Shown here: positions 11,895 to 24,129 of the stretch, piece after piece
How positions within the stretch are numbered: position 1 is the stretch's first letter
Layout of the letters: the number at the start of each line of letters is the position of its first letter
Assembly: GCF_949987515.2 (NCBI RefSeq)
Contig: NC_082692.2
Span: forward strand, 86,313,488 to 86,377,487
Length of the DNA: 64,000 nucleotides
DNA from: Delphinus delphis
Taxonomy: Eukaryota; Chordata; Mammalia; Artiodactyla; Delphinidae
Direction: 5' to 3'
Made by a program: the position numbers and the translations under genes
The notes under the pieces: generated by a model
What the model was told of the DNA's origin: nothing
Databases searched by the model: none
What the model saw: only the letters and a program-made list of their open reading frames with translations

Positions 11895-12750
11895 TTCTGC
11901 CAGTAATTCTTTCAACAATCATCTCTGAAGAGCCTATTTTATGCAGGAACAATTCTAGGTTCTGGGAACTTAGAAGTCAACAAGACTGACAAAGCCCGCT
12001 CCTCATGAAACGTATATTTTGGGTGAGGAAGCCAGACAGTACTCACATAAATGAAGAAATCAATAAAACTCTTACCAGATAGTGGAAGGTTAAAGCAGGG
12101 TGCTGGGCATCCAGGATGGGCATCCAGGATGGAGAGGAAGGTTCACAAGCTCGGGTCCTCAGGGAGGCTTCTGCCAGCCTGAGCCTTGATCCCTGGGACA
12201 ATCTGGGGAGAGATCCTGCCAAGTAGAAGAAATAACCTGGGAAAAGTCCCTGAGTCAGGAGTAAGTTTGTGTGCCCACCGACAGGGAAGAGGCCACAGTA
12301 ACCAGAATGAACAGAAAAGGTAAGCGAGGAGGAGATGAGCAGGGAGAGTTCCGGGTCACATTGAACCTTTGGGGACAGGAGAGGGGTTGGAATCTTACTC
12401 TAATTGCAGCGGGAAGCCCCTGCAGGAAAACGACGTGCTCTGATTTATGCTTTAAAAATATCTCCGTGGTAACTTGGTGCAGGGGGTGCAAGAGTGAAAA
12501 CAAAAAGGCTATCTATGAGACTTACTGCAGCCTTCCAGGTGAGAGATGGGGCTGGCGTGCACTTGGGTGGTGTTGGGAAGATGAGAGGCTGGACTCGGGA
12601 TGTGCTGTAGAGGTAGAGTTTACGGTACTTGCTGTTGCACCAGGTGAAGGATGTGGGGGAAAGAGAGGAATCAAGCAGGGCTCCACGGTTTTGACCTATT
12701 CTGTTCCTGTCACTGGGGATACAGTGATGAAAAGGAGTTTATCAATGGTC
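11895..12750 (-). repeat. L2 LINE relic, antisense
   Basis: The 'gaacaattctaggttctggg' to 'acgtatattttgggtgagga' part is antisense L2 3' end. The following text ('caggtgagagatggggctgg', 'gatgaaaaggag') continues in the style of older L2 sequence. A 14-base tandem duplication (gggcatccaggatg, twice) sits at about 12106-12134. The 3' half of this call is weak. Confidence 0.5.
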
Positions 12751-13356
12751 TAAATTGTGCTGTGAAAGAAAAAGTGTTCCAAGCATGGTCTCGGACAGAA
12801 CCCTTTTTTTGCATTACATAATGTGTAATCTCCTTCTGGGAAGAAATTCACATTTCTGATAAACATGCTTAAGCAATATTTCTGATGAACTTTAAGGGAT
12901 TAAGACTTGTTCTAGGAAACTAGACACCCACCCACTCTGCTGTCAGGCAATAGTATCTGACTTTTCATCATTCTTATTTCCCTTTTGCTTTTTTCTCTAG
13001 TCTTTTTGTTTAGAATGTCCTTGCCAACAATGAATCTTTGACTTGACCTACTAGAGGCCTTTTCCCTTTCGACAAGACTGTGATAAAACTTTGACTCTTG
13101 TTCATAATTAGGTGGTCTGAAAGATTTATTTTGGGAAATACAGACATATTCCATAGGAAAACAAGATAATTTCTTTTTAAAGTCCAATATTAAGTGGGAA
13201 AAAACCGACAACCAATATTTGGTACCTGAATTACTAAAATAAAGTTCACTGATGATACATTTCACTAGTAGTTGTTAAACTCTGAACTTCGTGAGATTAC
13301 CATAGTTCCTTCATTAAGATTGCTACAAAGGCAAGATATATGAACAATTCAGTGTT

Positions 13357-13569
13357 GGTTTTTTTTTTTTTTTTTTTGCGGTACGCGGCCCTCTCACCGC
13401 TGTGGCCTCTCCCGTTGTGGAGCACAGGCTCCGGACGCGCAGGCTCAGCGGCCATGGCTCACAGTCCCAGCCGCTCCGCGGCATGTGGGATCTTCCCGGA
13501 CCGGGGCACGAACCCGTGTCCCCTGCATCGGCAGGTGGACTCTCAACCACTGCGCCACCAGGGAAGCCC
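13357..13569 (-). mobile_element. CHR-type SINE, antisense, young form
   Basis: T-run then GCGGTACGCGGCCC... ending in CAGGGAAGCCC. TSD CAATTCAGTGTT at 13345-13356 and 13570-13581, perfect. Confidence 0.93.
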
Positions 13570-13617
13570 CAATTCAGTGTTTTATTGTAGTAGATTTCAA
13601 GTATCTACTTGAGTCTT

Positions 13618-13794
13618 TTTAAAAAATTTTATTGAAGTATAGTTGATTTATAATGTTGTGTTAATTTCTTCTGTACACCAAAGTAACTCAGTTATACATA
13701 TATGTATTCTTTTTCATATTCTTTTCCATTATGGGGTTTGTCACAGGATATTGAACATAGTTTCCCGCGCTATACAGTAGGACCTTTTTGTTTA
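13618..13794 (-). mobile_element. L1 3'-UTR fragment, antisense, with TSD
   Basis: 'attttattgaagtatagttg' followed by 'aatgttgtgttaatttcttc' and 'atattgaacatagtttccc' is the antisense end of a cetartiodactyl L1 3' UTR. TSD TACTTGAGTCTT at 13606-13617 and 13795-13806, perfect. A very short (177-base) truncated insertion, 48 bases from the preceding SINE. Confidence 0.85.
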
Positions 13795-13924
13795 TACTTG
13801 AGTCTTGCTTCTACTCAGCAAGAGCATGCTATAGAATATCCTGTCCTGGGAAATATACTTCACTCAGATTTTAAGAGCTTTTAAAACCCAAATAAATCAT
13901 CTTTTTTTTTTTTTTTTTTTTTAA

Positions 13925-14030
13925 GAGGTAAAGAAACAGGCCCCAAAAGGGTAAGTGATTGCCTGGGGTTGCACAGGACTGAATCAGGATTTGAACCTCG
14001 GTCCTCGGAGGTCCCTTCCTCTGTATCTAA
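13925..14030 (-). repeat. MIR-like fragment, antisense
   Basis: 'aaagaaacaggccccaaaag' and 'atcaggatttgaacctcggt' resemble the antisense MIR core. A T-run of about 20 bases (13902-13922) precedes it. It ends about 135 bases before the last GXYLT2 exon. Confidence 0.5.
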
Positions 14031-14164
14031 AAACGTACCAAGCTGTGCCTGCATGTTTATATTAATTCCCTGTGTCATTTCTCAGTAAGTTATTTGCGTG
14101 TTAAATGGCATTTCAGTAACTAAAATACACTTTTCTTTTTTTTTATTTTTAACTCATCTTTCAG

Positions 14165-14347
14165 TTTCCCTTTCAAGACAATCTCTTTCAATCCATGTAT
14201 TACCCTCTTCAGCTGAAGTTTTTGGAGACTGTGCACACTTTATGTGGACGAATCCCACAAGTTTTTCTGAAGCAAATTGAGAAAACCATGAAAAGGGCTT
14301 ATGAGAAACATGTCATCATCCATGTTGGCCCGAACCAGAGGCGCTGA
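14165..14347 (+). CDS. GXYLT2: GXYLT2 terminal coding exon with stop codon
   Basis: This exon follows a pyrimidine-rich tract and a CAG acceptor (14162-14164) and continues in phase 0 from the GAT that ends the previous exon. It encodes 60 residues, beginning [19 protein letters not shown] and continuing through [20 protein letters not shown] to a basic, alpha-helical tail ending GPNQRR, then TGA at 14345-14347. This is the C-terminal end of the glucoside xylosyltransferase fold, with a Cys (HTLCG) that is also present in the paralogue GXYLT1 as I recall it. There is no frameshift or internal stop, so the gene appears intact here. The intron between the two exons is 5560 bases and holds SINE, L1, L2, MIR and hAT relics. 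The last few residues (QRR) are the part most likely to vary between species and were not checked against orthologues. Confidence 0.95.
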
Positions 14348-14989
14348 GTATTTCCCATTGTCTCGAGTCAATTAGGCATCTCATGAACGAGGAAATACTC
14401 ATCTGCAAGCTGCCTGGATCTCTTTTATGTGAATATTTCATGGTGCTCTATGACAACTAAGTTTAAAAAGACTTGTTAAATGTTGCTAAATCAGTTGCCC
14501 CTAAATGGAAATACGCTTTAATTTTTTTCTAAAGTGCTATTTATCTCTCTGTTTTTTTTAAAAAAATGATATTTTTGCTCACTTAACACTGTTGAAGTAG
14601 GTCGAGCTAGCTGTGAAAAGGAACTCTTGTGAGCCTTCTGATTCCCAAGTGTCTGAGGCAATGTCAGTGGCATCTAATGTGGCACATTTTATCCACTTCT
14701 CTTGAGACTCTCTCTATGCAATGGGTTCGCCCCACCCCTTGTTATAAAAGTGATACATGCTTGTTGTAAAACAAATTTTTAAAACTTATAGAGAATATAT
14801 AGGTCATTGGACCAAAATCAAGATGAGATTAGCCATAATCCTATTAACCAGGGAAAAAGATTTTTATTTTAGTGTAGTCCCTTCTAGACTTTTTTTCCCT
14901 ACTTTTATATTTACTTGCGGTTGTCTTTTCCATCGTATAAACATGTATCTAAAACAGGTAGTCTAAGTGAAAGTGGGACCCTATGCTGA

Positions 14990-15280
14990 GATTTTTATGT
15001 AGGAGACTAAAAATTTAGACAAAAGGATGATGCCTGCAACCCTTTATTTAAAACACGTCTGGGACAGAGATCAGGGTTAGGAGACCGACCACCTGAGACG
15101 AGATTAAGGGAGCACAAGCCCTGCTCACACCCTAATCTTGTCAGAGGTCCCACCTCACCATTGTTATAAAACCCCTCATCAAATCCTCTGGGGTGGGGAC
15201 ACATAGTTTTTCAAGGCAGGAGTCTGCTGTATCCCCCCTTTGCCTGGCAAAGCAATAAAGCTATCCTTTTCTACTTCAAA
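14990..15280 (+). mobile_element. LTR-like fragment with TATA box and polyadenylation signal
   Basis: TTATAAAA at 15164-15171 is followed 83 bases later by AATAAA at 15254-15259 in the context 'aagcaataaagctatccttt', the layout of a retroviral LTR (U3 promoter, R, polyA signal). No internal retroviral sequence or second LTR adjoins, so it would be a solo or partial LTR. The family was not identified. It lies within 1 kb of the GXYLT2 stop codon. Confidence 0.5.
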
Positions 15281-17317
15281 AAAATACATCGGGGAGAAGC
15301 ATTCGGATTTTAGCTAATTGGGCAGTGATAAAGGATGAAGCATATCTGGGGCTGTTTTTTAAGAAAAATTGTTCAGATTTTTCCAAATAGTAAGACATGT
15401 CTATGCAGCCACAGCTTCTGAAAGGAAATTCAGTAATTGTGTTAAACCTAAACGGTCTATTTAGCAGAGATGTGATTTTGTGCTGACCCAGAGACAAAAG
15501 CATTTTATCTCTTACTTCGGTAGGTGTGGCCTTCTCTCTTTAAACTCTTGGGCAATACGTGGAAATTAAAGGCCGACTTGGAATGTAATGTGTACAAATA
15601 AATAGTTCAGTGGATTCCACTGGCCAGAAAATTCATCTTCCCACCAGCCTTAGAAAGGTCTCTCAAATTTTTTTTTTCTTCTCGAGGGTGTTCTGGCTGT
15701 TAGCCAAGGTGTGTCTTATCACCTAGCTACAGTAGAGGAAGTTCGGTATTCTCTCCCCAAAGGAATCAAAGTTAATCCCTAGTTGCTCCTGTAGCTGCTA
15801 TTAGCATAAGGGCATTTTGCATAATGCTTTATTTATCTCAAAAAACGTGTGCTTAAATGATCTCCTTGATGTTTGCAACAACTTAGTGAACTTAGTAGGG
15901 GCCTGTATCATCTCCACTGGGCAAATAAGGAAATTGTAATACAAAGAAACAAATATATTCCATATAATTACTGTTCTGTAAGGCACACAGATGTGTATAG
16001 GATACATCCCGTTTCACAGAGAAATTTTTGAAAACAAAAATATGAAATATTTTTCATCACATATAGACAATGATCTGAAAGTATAAAATGAAAATTTTTG
16101 TTTTGGTAATGCAAATATGGTATCCGACAGATTGGAATCCCGTAGGATATCATAGGTTCTATAACAGCAGAAAAGGTCTTACCCTGAAAAAAATATATGC
16201 AAGTCTCAGCACTACCGAAGAATATATAGGTATCAGTCAATGTTAGTATGCAGCACCATTATGGTAGTAACAAATTTAAATCTAAAATGGCTGAGTAATA
16301 ACCCATACTTTCCTTTTGATAAGTTGGGTGACCTGTGGTTTGTTATTTTTGTTAAGGGAAATTACCATTATGATGTGAAACTCTTATCTTTGCTGTTGTA
16401 TTTTATGTTTCCTCATTTTACCACTGAAGGTGACATCGTTCATTATTTGATTTCTAAAGCATGTGGGGGGAATTTCGGGATTGTGTTTTGGACGGGGAAA
16501 ATGCATTCTGTATCCCACAAATAGGATTTTGGTGAAAGAGCCAGGATGTGGAGATGATTCCCTGACTTCCATTCCAGTTTTCTTTCTCCTTGTTCAGCAC
16601 AGCCAGCAAACCCCACAGATGTCACTCAGATTTGCTGGTGGCTCACAGACCTAAAGAAGTTCCTTTCCTCCTTTGGCAAGTCCCACAAAAAATCTGCAGA
16701 TAAAGACATGGCATACAGCAATTCCTTTTCTTTTATGAGAGTCGGGTTTACCCACAACTCTCAATTGTGGGTTCTAGTCTGAAGATGCACAATAGGATTT
16801 CCAGCAAAGGTCAGTGATAGAACTCTAGAACATTCTAGAATGATGCATTATGAGACTGTGAAGCCTTAGAATTTGGTGTGGTTTTCTGCCTGGGAATTCC
16901 TTTGCTGTATCCTGAAATGTTAGGTGAGTTCGGTGGAGAATTTAGAAAAACTCTGATCTTCTAATCCCCATGCCAAAAAGTGCTAATTATTTCTTATAGT
17001 TAGGACGTTGCCATGAGGCAGTATTTTCTCTGCCTGTGATAATTTCCAGAAAGCTACGACATTAGCGCCTTTGAAATATGATAACCACAATTTGAATTCA
17101 GTGGACTCCTGAAACATGCAGTCTGTGGTCTGAAGTTTGCCAAAGGTTACATTGCCCCCTTTGGCATATCGAATCTGTGGGATGACCATGAGATGGGGTC
17201 TCTTCTGTCCTCCTATCTTCTCCTGTCCTCTCCTTGTTTCCTTTAAAATTCTGTTTAAGGCATGACTACAGAGTTCCACTGGAGAAGAAAGAACACTTTC
17301 TAATAGCAAAGTGTAGT

Positions 17318-17533
17318 TTTTTTTTGGTTTTTTTTTTTTTTGCGGTACGCGGGCCTCTCACTGTTGTGGCCTCTCCCGCTGCGGAGCACAGGCTCCCGAA
17401 GCGCAGGCTCAGCGGCCACGGCTCACGGGCCCAGCCACTCCACGGCATGTGGGATCTTCCCGGACCGGGGCACGAACCCACGTCCCCTGCATCGGCAGGC
17501 GGACTCCCAACCACTGCGCCACCAGGGAAGCCC
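17318..17533 (-). mobile_element. CHR-type SINE, antisense, young form
   Basis: T-run with one GG interruption, then GCGGTACGCGGGCC... to CACCAGGGAAGCCC. TSD AAAGTGTAGT at 17308-17317 and 17534-17543, perfect. Confidence 0.93.
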
Positions 17534-18407
17534 AAAGTGTAGTATTTTTGTGTGCATGGTTATTAGAACTTTCAATAGCAGGGTCACTAGAAATGCTGAC
17601 CATGTTTTTCTTGCTGAGTTTTTCTCTTCCCAATTAAATCTCTGAAATTGTGACTTACATCAGAAATTCCAGTATTTGAAAAATTAACTGGCTAGAAAAT
17701 CTAAGTTTTCTTTCAACTTCCAAGACAATTTAGCATTTAGGATATATTGCTCCAAGCTTAACTATTTATTTGAAACGTCTATTCCATATTCAGTGTTTCC
17801 ACTGCAAATTGTTGTGACTTTTACTGAATTTATTATTGAAATGGATATTTATACAGACTTATAGAAGTTTGTGAGTATTTATTTCATTGCAGTTATGGTG
17901 TTTATAAAACAAGCAAACTGTACAAAACCTTACTCACAGTCACAAAATAGTGATCCAATAATGGAATAATCACTCCAACCCACCCTGAAGATGCCGCAAC
18001 ATACGTACAGATTTAGGGTTATGTATAAATATTGCCTGATACTGATACAAAAAAGATAAATCGCATGTATTGGATAAACCAAAATGAATATGATTTCATG
18101 ACTGAATTCAGAAATATGTTGAATGCCATGAGAGTACAAATCATTATATCCTCATTTATTAGTATGGTAAGCAAGCTTTTTTATGTCTTTCTGTTTCTCT
18201 CCTACTTTTTCATCTTCCTCTTTTTCATTTTTTCCTTTCCCTTCCTGTCTTTGATGTTAGCTTCTCAGTGGTACCAAGATGCTTGACATTAGTGGCAGAG
18301 CCAGAGTACTTGGGGATCCCTGTGCAGGCAGAACTAACTTCTAATCCTAAAATCAGATCTTTATGATGAGAATTTTTCCAAAAATTACAAAAAAAATTTA
18401 CACAATA

Positions 18408-18410
<3 letters not shown>

Positions 18411-18444
<34 letters not shown>
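18411..18444. repeat. (AC)n microsatellite
   Basis: About 17 uninterrupted AC dinucleotides; likely polymorphic. Confidence 0.97.
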
Positions 18445-18447
<3 letters not shown>

Positions 18448-19499
18448 CAAATGTTTTTTAAAGAAAGACCCAGCATCTATTGTGCTCTGTGAACTGAAGA
18501 ATCATAGATGGTGACACCTTAGGTGATATCATTTCACAATTGCCATGCTGGCGTTTAAAAAGCTGATGAGATTTCTCTGGCAAACAGAGAAATTTTCACA
18601 GGTCAGAACTGGAAATATTCTCTTGTGTCTTCAAGATAAAGCACTTTGTTTGTATCACCATATGCATGAACATATAAGAATCAGGTGCAATTTCTGCTTC
18701 ATCAGTTTTACATGTTTGTGTTGTCACTGAAAAGTGCACCAATTGTTTATAGCTCCCAAGGAGAACCTGAATGCATTTTTTATGTTGGAAAACTTATTTT
18801 TTAGTGATTTTTCTTTGGGACAAAATGAGCGTATGAAAGAACACTCCAAAGAAAAGGAATTATTACAGCAAATTAAAAGGAACATAAGTATTATGATTTA
18901 ATTACTATCTTGTCTTTATAAATGCCATCTCCTGTTTTACTTTTTTTTAATTAAAAGCTTTTAAAAAAGTCTTGTCTTTTGGTGTTATTTGGGAAGTGTG
19001 TTACTTTTCTTTTGGAAGATTTCAAGTTTAAGATTTTATAATATGAAATAGTAATATTTAAGTCCTTCCAGCTATTAAAAGAGATATTTGGTTTAGCAAG
19101 TAGTTTAGCCTGTTTTAAAAAAATCATTAAAAATCTTCTTTGTTTATAAAATACCACACTATACATTATGTTATTTGGTTGTAAAGGTGTCTGGTGTTTG
19201 AGATACAGTGAAGAAAATTTGGAAAATGTGAAATTAGTTCTTGCGTTCTTATATTTTATTTAGCAAAATTGAACCCGACTTGTTAGCTACTAACATAATC
19301 AAAAATAACATACCAAGGGTTTTGAGTCTACGTAAAGGTTTTTTCCCCCCAATACCTAGACTCTTAAAAATCAGCACAAGGTATTCTGTTCATCTACTGA
19401 GTTTCCTCCTCATATTTTAAAACTTTTTAAAATGCTAAGGTATTTGGATATGGTTTTCTGGAATAACTGGGAACCCACATCAAATTATTTTGTGAGATA

Positions 19500-19700
19500 T
19501 GAGTCAGGTACTATATTTAGACAACATTAACTTTAAATCCTAGTTCCACCATTTTCTGCCTACATGTGACCTAGGCAACTGTTTTGACCATCTTTGTGCT
19601 TCAGACTTCCCACTTACTAGAACAGGACAAGGATTCCTCATAGATTGTTGTGAGGAATAAACACAAAAACATGGAATTCCAAGATTCTAAAAATTCCTTG
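19500..19700 (+). repeat. MIR SINE, sense
   Basis: 'aaatcctagttccaccattt', 'tgtgacctaggcaact' and 'agattgttgtgaggaataaa' follow MIR order; moderately diverged. Confidence 0.7.
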
Positions 19701-20430
19701 TTTGTGGCCCCCTTACCTCCAGTAAATAAATGGCTGATGGATTTCTAAAAGAGTATCATATTGAAAAATTGGCATTTTTATTTATTAGTCTGCCATGGGG
19801 TCAGATGTTTACTTACCAGAGGGTCCACATGCTGAAGTTCTGCCTTCCTTCTCTTTTTAGAGGAACATAGGTGGAAAAGTTTGAAAATCTCTGGCTTCAG
19901 TAGTTTTACGATTCCCAAAGCTATCCTGTTTCTGTTTGGTTCCTATCACACCCTTTAGCTCTTCATAGCTTATAAGTAGCCCTCCTGTCCTTGATCATGA
20001 TCTCATAATGTTCCCCCTTCTTCTCCTCCTTCGTGGTTCCCTAAGTCAGTCAGTGTCACCAGTCCACCCCCTGCCTTATCCTAGAAACCTGCTCATTACT
20101 TGTTTCGCCCTCTGTCACATTTCACATCACCCTCATCACTAAATCATCACATCCCCATTGACGCACCCCACTCCTGATACCGATTTCTGTACATCTCTTC
20201 AAGTTGCAAGTGACAGCACAAACAACTCAAACTAGTACCAAAAAAAAAGAAAAAAGTGTATTGCTTCTACCTCCAGAATATTCACTGAGTCAGTCAGAAA
20301 TTCCTCTATTTTCACTGTTGTCTCCACTCAAACCATTACTCCCTGGATTCCTCTCCTCTCTGACCTGGATTGTTGTTCTAATGCCTTTCTTATTTCTCTG
20401 CATTCAGTCTGGTCCCCTCCAAACCCTAAC
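19700..20430. other. Intergenic stretch without a recognised feature
   Basis: Pyrimidine-rich text on the + strand with 'tgacagcacaaacaactcaa' at about 20211, which reappears as 'tgacagcaaatacaactcaa' at about 21370. The shared phrase suggests fragments of one old repeat family that I cannot name. Confidence 0.5.
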
Positions 20431-21010
20431 CCATCCCCACCCTGTGTAAAGCTCCTCAGTGTTTCCCCTTTGCTCCTAGAATAGCGTCCAAAGTTCTCAG
20501 GAAGTCCCTGCGTATCTACCTCCTACCCATCTCCCTGGCTTCATTTGAGTTCTTCTTCCTCACTCCGCTAATGTTCACTTATGCTAGTTTGTTTTTCTGT
20601 TCCTTTAGGAAGCCGAGCTCTTTCCCATCAGGGGCTTTGCACATGCTTGGAATCAGTTACCCTAGAAATTCACCTGGCAAATTCTACTATCCTTCAGGTA
20701 TCGATTTAAATATCCTTTCCTTGTGGAAGGCTCCTTGGATCCCCTACATAAAGGCAGTTCTGCCTCTTATATTCCCTCACATAATCCTGGACTTTTTCTT
20801 TGCGGTATGTATTATCACAGCAACAATACTTATTTGCGTGAAACTCTGAGTTAATTGACTGCCTTTCCCACTAGATACAAAGTTCTTTGAGGGTACAGTC
20901 CTTGCTGTTCTTTTCCCCTGCTCAATGTGCATCACCTAACTCAATGGCTAATACATTTCTGGTGCTCCAGAAGTATTTACTGAAAAGAAGTAAAGTGATT
21001 CTGCTGCACC
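20430..21010 (+). repeat. L2 LINE 3' end, sense
   Basis: 'aggggctttgcacatgcttg', 'atcgatttaaatatcctttc', 'ttctttgagggtacagtcct' and 'ctggtgctccagaagtattt' follow the order of the L2 3' region up to its end. Confidence 0.75.
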
Positions 21011-21660
21011 ACGAAGGGACCAGTTCCTGTCACTGAAGCTTCGTCACACGCTATACTTACTTTGCGTGTTGTTTCCAAAACCTATTTCTCCTACAAATGT
21101 TCAGGGTGCTGGGTTATGATAACGCATTCTCTAAAGTATCATTAACTAAAAGTATATTGATTTAGTTAATTTCTTGGAGATTTATTTACTTGCCCATAAA
21201 ATGACTTGGTTGGGTCAGACGGTGCTTAAGTTCCTTTCTACCTGAATGTGTTCACATAATCTCTCTTTTATGTCTCTGTTGTGGACATTTGTGGGATTTT
21301 GGCTGCCTGGAAACAACCCCACGCCTGGTGCCAATTTCTGTATTAGTTAAAAAATTTTTAAATTGCAAGTGACAGCAAATACAACTCAAATTGATATAGA
21401 GGGAGAGAGGGAGAGAGAATGTATTGGCTCATGTAAGTGAAAAATTCAGAAATAGCTCTGGATTCAGAAGCTTAATTGATGTCAAGGGAAATGTGTTACT
21501 CTAACAATGCTTTTTTTCATTAATATTTTACTGAAAACCACACATCCTTCTAGGATTCCAGCCATAAAATTTTCATGTCATTTCAATAGAATCATTCCAT
21601 CTTTGGAAAAATACATTGTCTCTGAGTGCAGCCAAAAAATGGCATCGTCAACTTGGGTCA
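21010..21660. other. Intergenic stretch without a recognised gene
   Basis: Contains a short GGGA-rich run (21401-21418) and an old-repeat phrase shared with about 20211. Nothing else was recognised. Confidence 0.5.
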
Positions 21661-21670
21661 AAACATCAAG

Positions 21671-21922
21671 GGGACTTTCCTGGTGGTCCAGTGGGTAAGA
21701 CTCCAGTCCCAGTGCAGAGCCCCAGGTTATACACCTGGTCGGGGAACTAAATCCCGCATGCGGGCTTCAACTAAGAGTTTGCATGTTGCAGCTAAGAAGT
21801 CTGCATGTCACCCGCATGCCACATCTAAAAGGATCCCGCATGCTCCAACGAAGATCTTGAGTGCTGCAACTAAGACCCGGTGCAGCCAAAATAAATAAAA
21901 TAAATACATAAATAAATATTTT
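21671..21922 (+). mobile_element. CHR-type SINE, sense, older form
   Basis: Head 'actttcctggtggtccagtg', diverged B box (GGTTATACACC), then the tRNA-unrelated body ('gcagctaagaagtctgcatg') and an AAATAAATA tail. TSD approximately AAAACATCAAG at 21660-21670 and AAAAATCAAG at 21924-21933. Confidence 0.85.
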
Positions 21923-21934
21923 TAAAAATCAAGT

Positions 21935-22840
21935 TTAAAACTTGATAGCTATTTATCATGGTTCCCCTGATATTCTGCTGTTCTTTGCATGTGCATGGTG
22001 ATTTAGGAGAAAGTCAACATAAAATTAAGAGGTTGTGTTCAGTTGAGATGAAATTTAGATAAAGTCAAGAACTAATTAGGAAAATAGTTGGTGTATTACA
22101 TGTTGAAATGTAAGCTTCTTAAGGTTGCTGTCTATTTAAATACCACAGTATGTGGCGTGTAATGGTTGACCAGCACAGCATGCCCTGCCTTATTTCCTTA
22201 ACACGCATTATTTCCATGCATGCCAGCTTAGAATCTCATTTCCAGCCCCTGTGACTCTCTGCCTGAAGACTCTCCTTTTCCACTGCAGCCTGCTCTACTT
22301 GCCTTTGGGCAGGCTGGAAGTGTTGGGAAATTAACACATCTGGAAGTAGCTCTCAACCATTGACTGGCGGGAATTGGTGGATAAATACCCCAGCTCCTTT
22401 GCCTCTCAACTCTTAGCTGTCTGTTCGGAGTTCCATCCCAGAATTCTACACTGGGAGCAAGCTCAGACTGCCTGCACTCATAACTTCCTTGATAATATAT
22501 TCTTTACTGGCTTCCTTCTCTTCTCTGTCTCACTTCCCCACTCTTCTACCAGCCTTTCCTTGGATTTGGGCCCCACTGTACTGAGATCTGTGTTTCATCA
22601 TCTGCAACTGATAATTATTTTATATGAGTAAAGTAACTGAATTTCAATACTTACGATCTTATTTTACTTATTATGAGAATTCTTCTTCTTCCTTGTCCTC
22701 CTCCCTCTCCCCCAGCTTAGATCCCCAAATGCTTTGAATTCTATTATCCATTATTTCCCTTTCTAAGCTATGCATTTTAAATGCATCGTATTTTAGACTA
22801 GGATTTTTGTTTTGTTTTCGCATTTATGACTTGTGTTTAG
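21935..22840. other. Intergenic stretch without a recognised feature
   Basis: No gene, clear repeat family or low-complexity tract recognised; pyrimidine-rich text at 22240-22590 and 22680-22720. Confidence 0.5.
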
Positions 22841-22844
22841 CTAG

Positions 22845-23640
22845 TCATTAATATTTTTGTACAACTTTGTTAGGGTATAATTGAAATGCAATAAACTACT
22901 TATATTTAAAAGGTACAACTTGATTGATTGTAACTTATGTATGCTCCCTTGAAACCATCTTCACAATCAAGATAACAAATAGTTCCATCACCCCTAATAG
23001 TCTTTTCATACCCCTTTCAATCCATCCGTTCCTCCACCCCTGTTCCCAGCTAACTGTTGATCTAATTCTTGTTACTATACATGAGTTTGCATGTTCTAGG
23101 ATTTTACATAAAAGGAATCATACATCATGTACTCTTTTTGCTTGGCTTTTTTCACTCAACATCATTGAGATTCATGCATATTATTGCACGTATCCATAGT
23201 TCATTCCTTTTTATTTCATCCTCCTATTGATGGATTTGCTTGTCTCCAGTTTTTGGCTATTACAAGCAAAGCTGTTATGGACATTCTTGAACATGTCTTT
23301 CGACATATTTTTCCATTTCTGTTGGGTAAAATATAGGATTGAAATGTCTGAGCTCTATGGTAAATGTATGTTTAACTTTTCAAGAAACTGCTAAACTGTT
23401 TTCCAAGTTAGTTGTACCACTTACATTTTCACTAGCCGTTCCTGTTTCTCCACGTGCTTGCCAAGATTATGTGGACAATCTTTTTAATTTTCACCAGTCT
23501 ACTGAGTATGAAGTGGTATCTCATTGTGGTTTTCAGTTTCATTTTCCTAGTGACTAATGATGTTTAGCATCCTTTCATGTGTTTATTTGACATTCATATG
23601 TTTTCACGGGTAAAAAGTCTGTTCAAACCTTTTGTCCATT
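22845..23640 (-). mobile_element. Old L1 (L1M-type) 3' region, antisense
   Basis: 'agggtataattgaaatgcaa', 'ttttacataaaaggaatcat', 'tgtactctttttgcttggct' and 'actaatgatgtttagcatcc' are the recurrent antisense text of mammalian L1M 3' ends. Heavily mutated; followed directly by a CHR SINE. Confidence 0.8.
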
Positions 23641-23932
23641 TTACATTTTTATTATTTATTTATTTATGTATGGCTGCATTGGGTCTTTGTTGCTGTGCGT
23701 GGGCTTTCTCCAGTTGCCTTGAGCAGGGGCTACTCTGTTGCGGTGCGCGGGCTTCTCATTGCAGTGGCTTCTCTTGTTGTGGAGCACGGGCTCTAGGCAC
23801 GTGGGCTTCAGTAGTTGTGGCACACGGGCTTAGTTGCTCTGTGGCATGTGGGATCTTCCCGGACCAAGGATCGAACCCGTGTCCCCTGCATTGGCAGGCG
23901 GATTCTTAACCACTGAGCCAGGGAAGCCCCCA
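23641..23932 (-). mobile_element. CHR-type SINE, antisense, older long form
   Basis: 'atttatttatttatgtatgg' tail, then the long tRNA-unrelated body and 'ccactgagccagggaagccc'. No TSD was found. It interrupts or ends the L1M relic to its left. Confidence 0.88.
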
Positions 23933-24129
23933 AAGCTGTGTGCTTCATACCACAATCAATTTAAAAAGTTACAGCCAGCTTTAAAAAAAAGTAGAATAGC
24001 AGCGTGCATGTTAAGGTAAGTATTATTTTATAAAATCGTATGTTAATTTTATGTAATATATCAGTATATGTTTATTGGGTTGCAATATAAAATGAATTTT
24101 TTCTACTGGTTTTGGTCAAAAAAGTTTTC

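Larger units (their letters stand above)
8605..14164 (+). other. GXYLT2: Last intron of GXYLT2
   Basis: The 5560-base intron has a GTAAGT donor and a TTTCAG-type acceptor. The stretches 8605-9268, 9520-10267, 10616-11330 and 12750-13340 show no recognisable repeat or exon. ORFs of up to 196 codons here (for example on the minus strand at 9209-9799) overlap transposon text and have no familiar domain. Confidence 0.9.
14348..19490 (+). other. GXYLT2: GXYLT2 3' UTR and downstream flank
   Basis: The 3' UTR starts at 14348, but its end is not evident. AATAAA hexamers occur at 15254-15259 (inside an LTR-like fragment) and 15597-15602, among other A/T-rich candidates. A stretch at about 14740-14960 ('aagtgatacatgcttgttgt...') looks like a very old L1-type repeat. 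15300-17300 and 17545-18400 hold no gene or clear repeat. 18450-19490 is A/T-rich and likewise empty. Confidence 0.55.
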
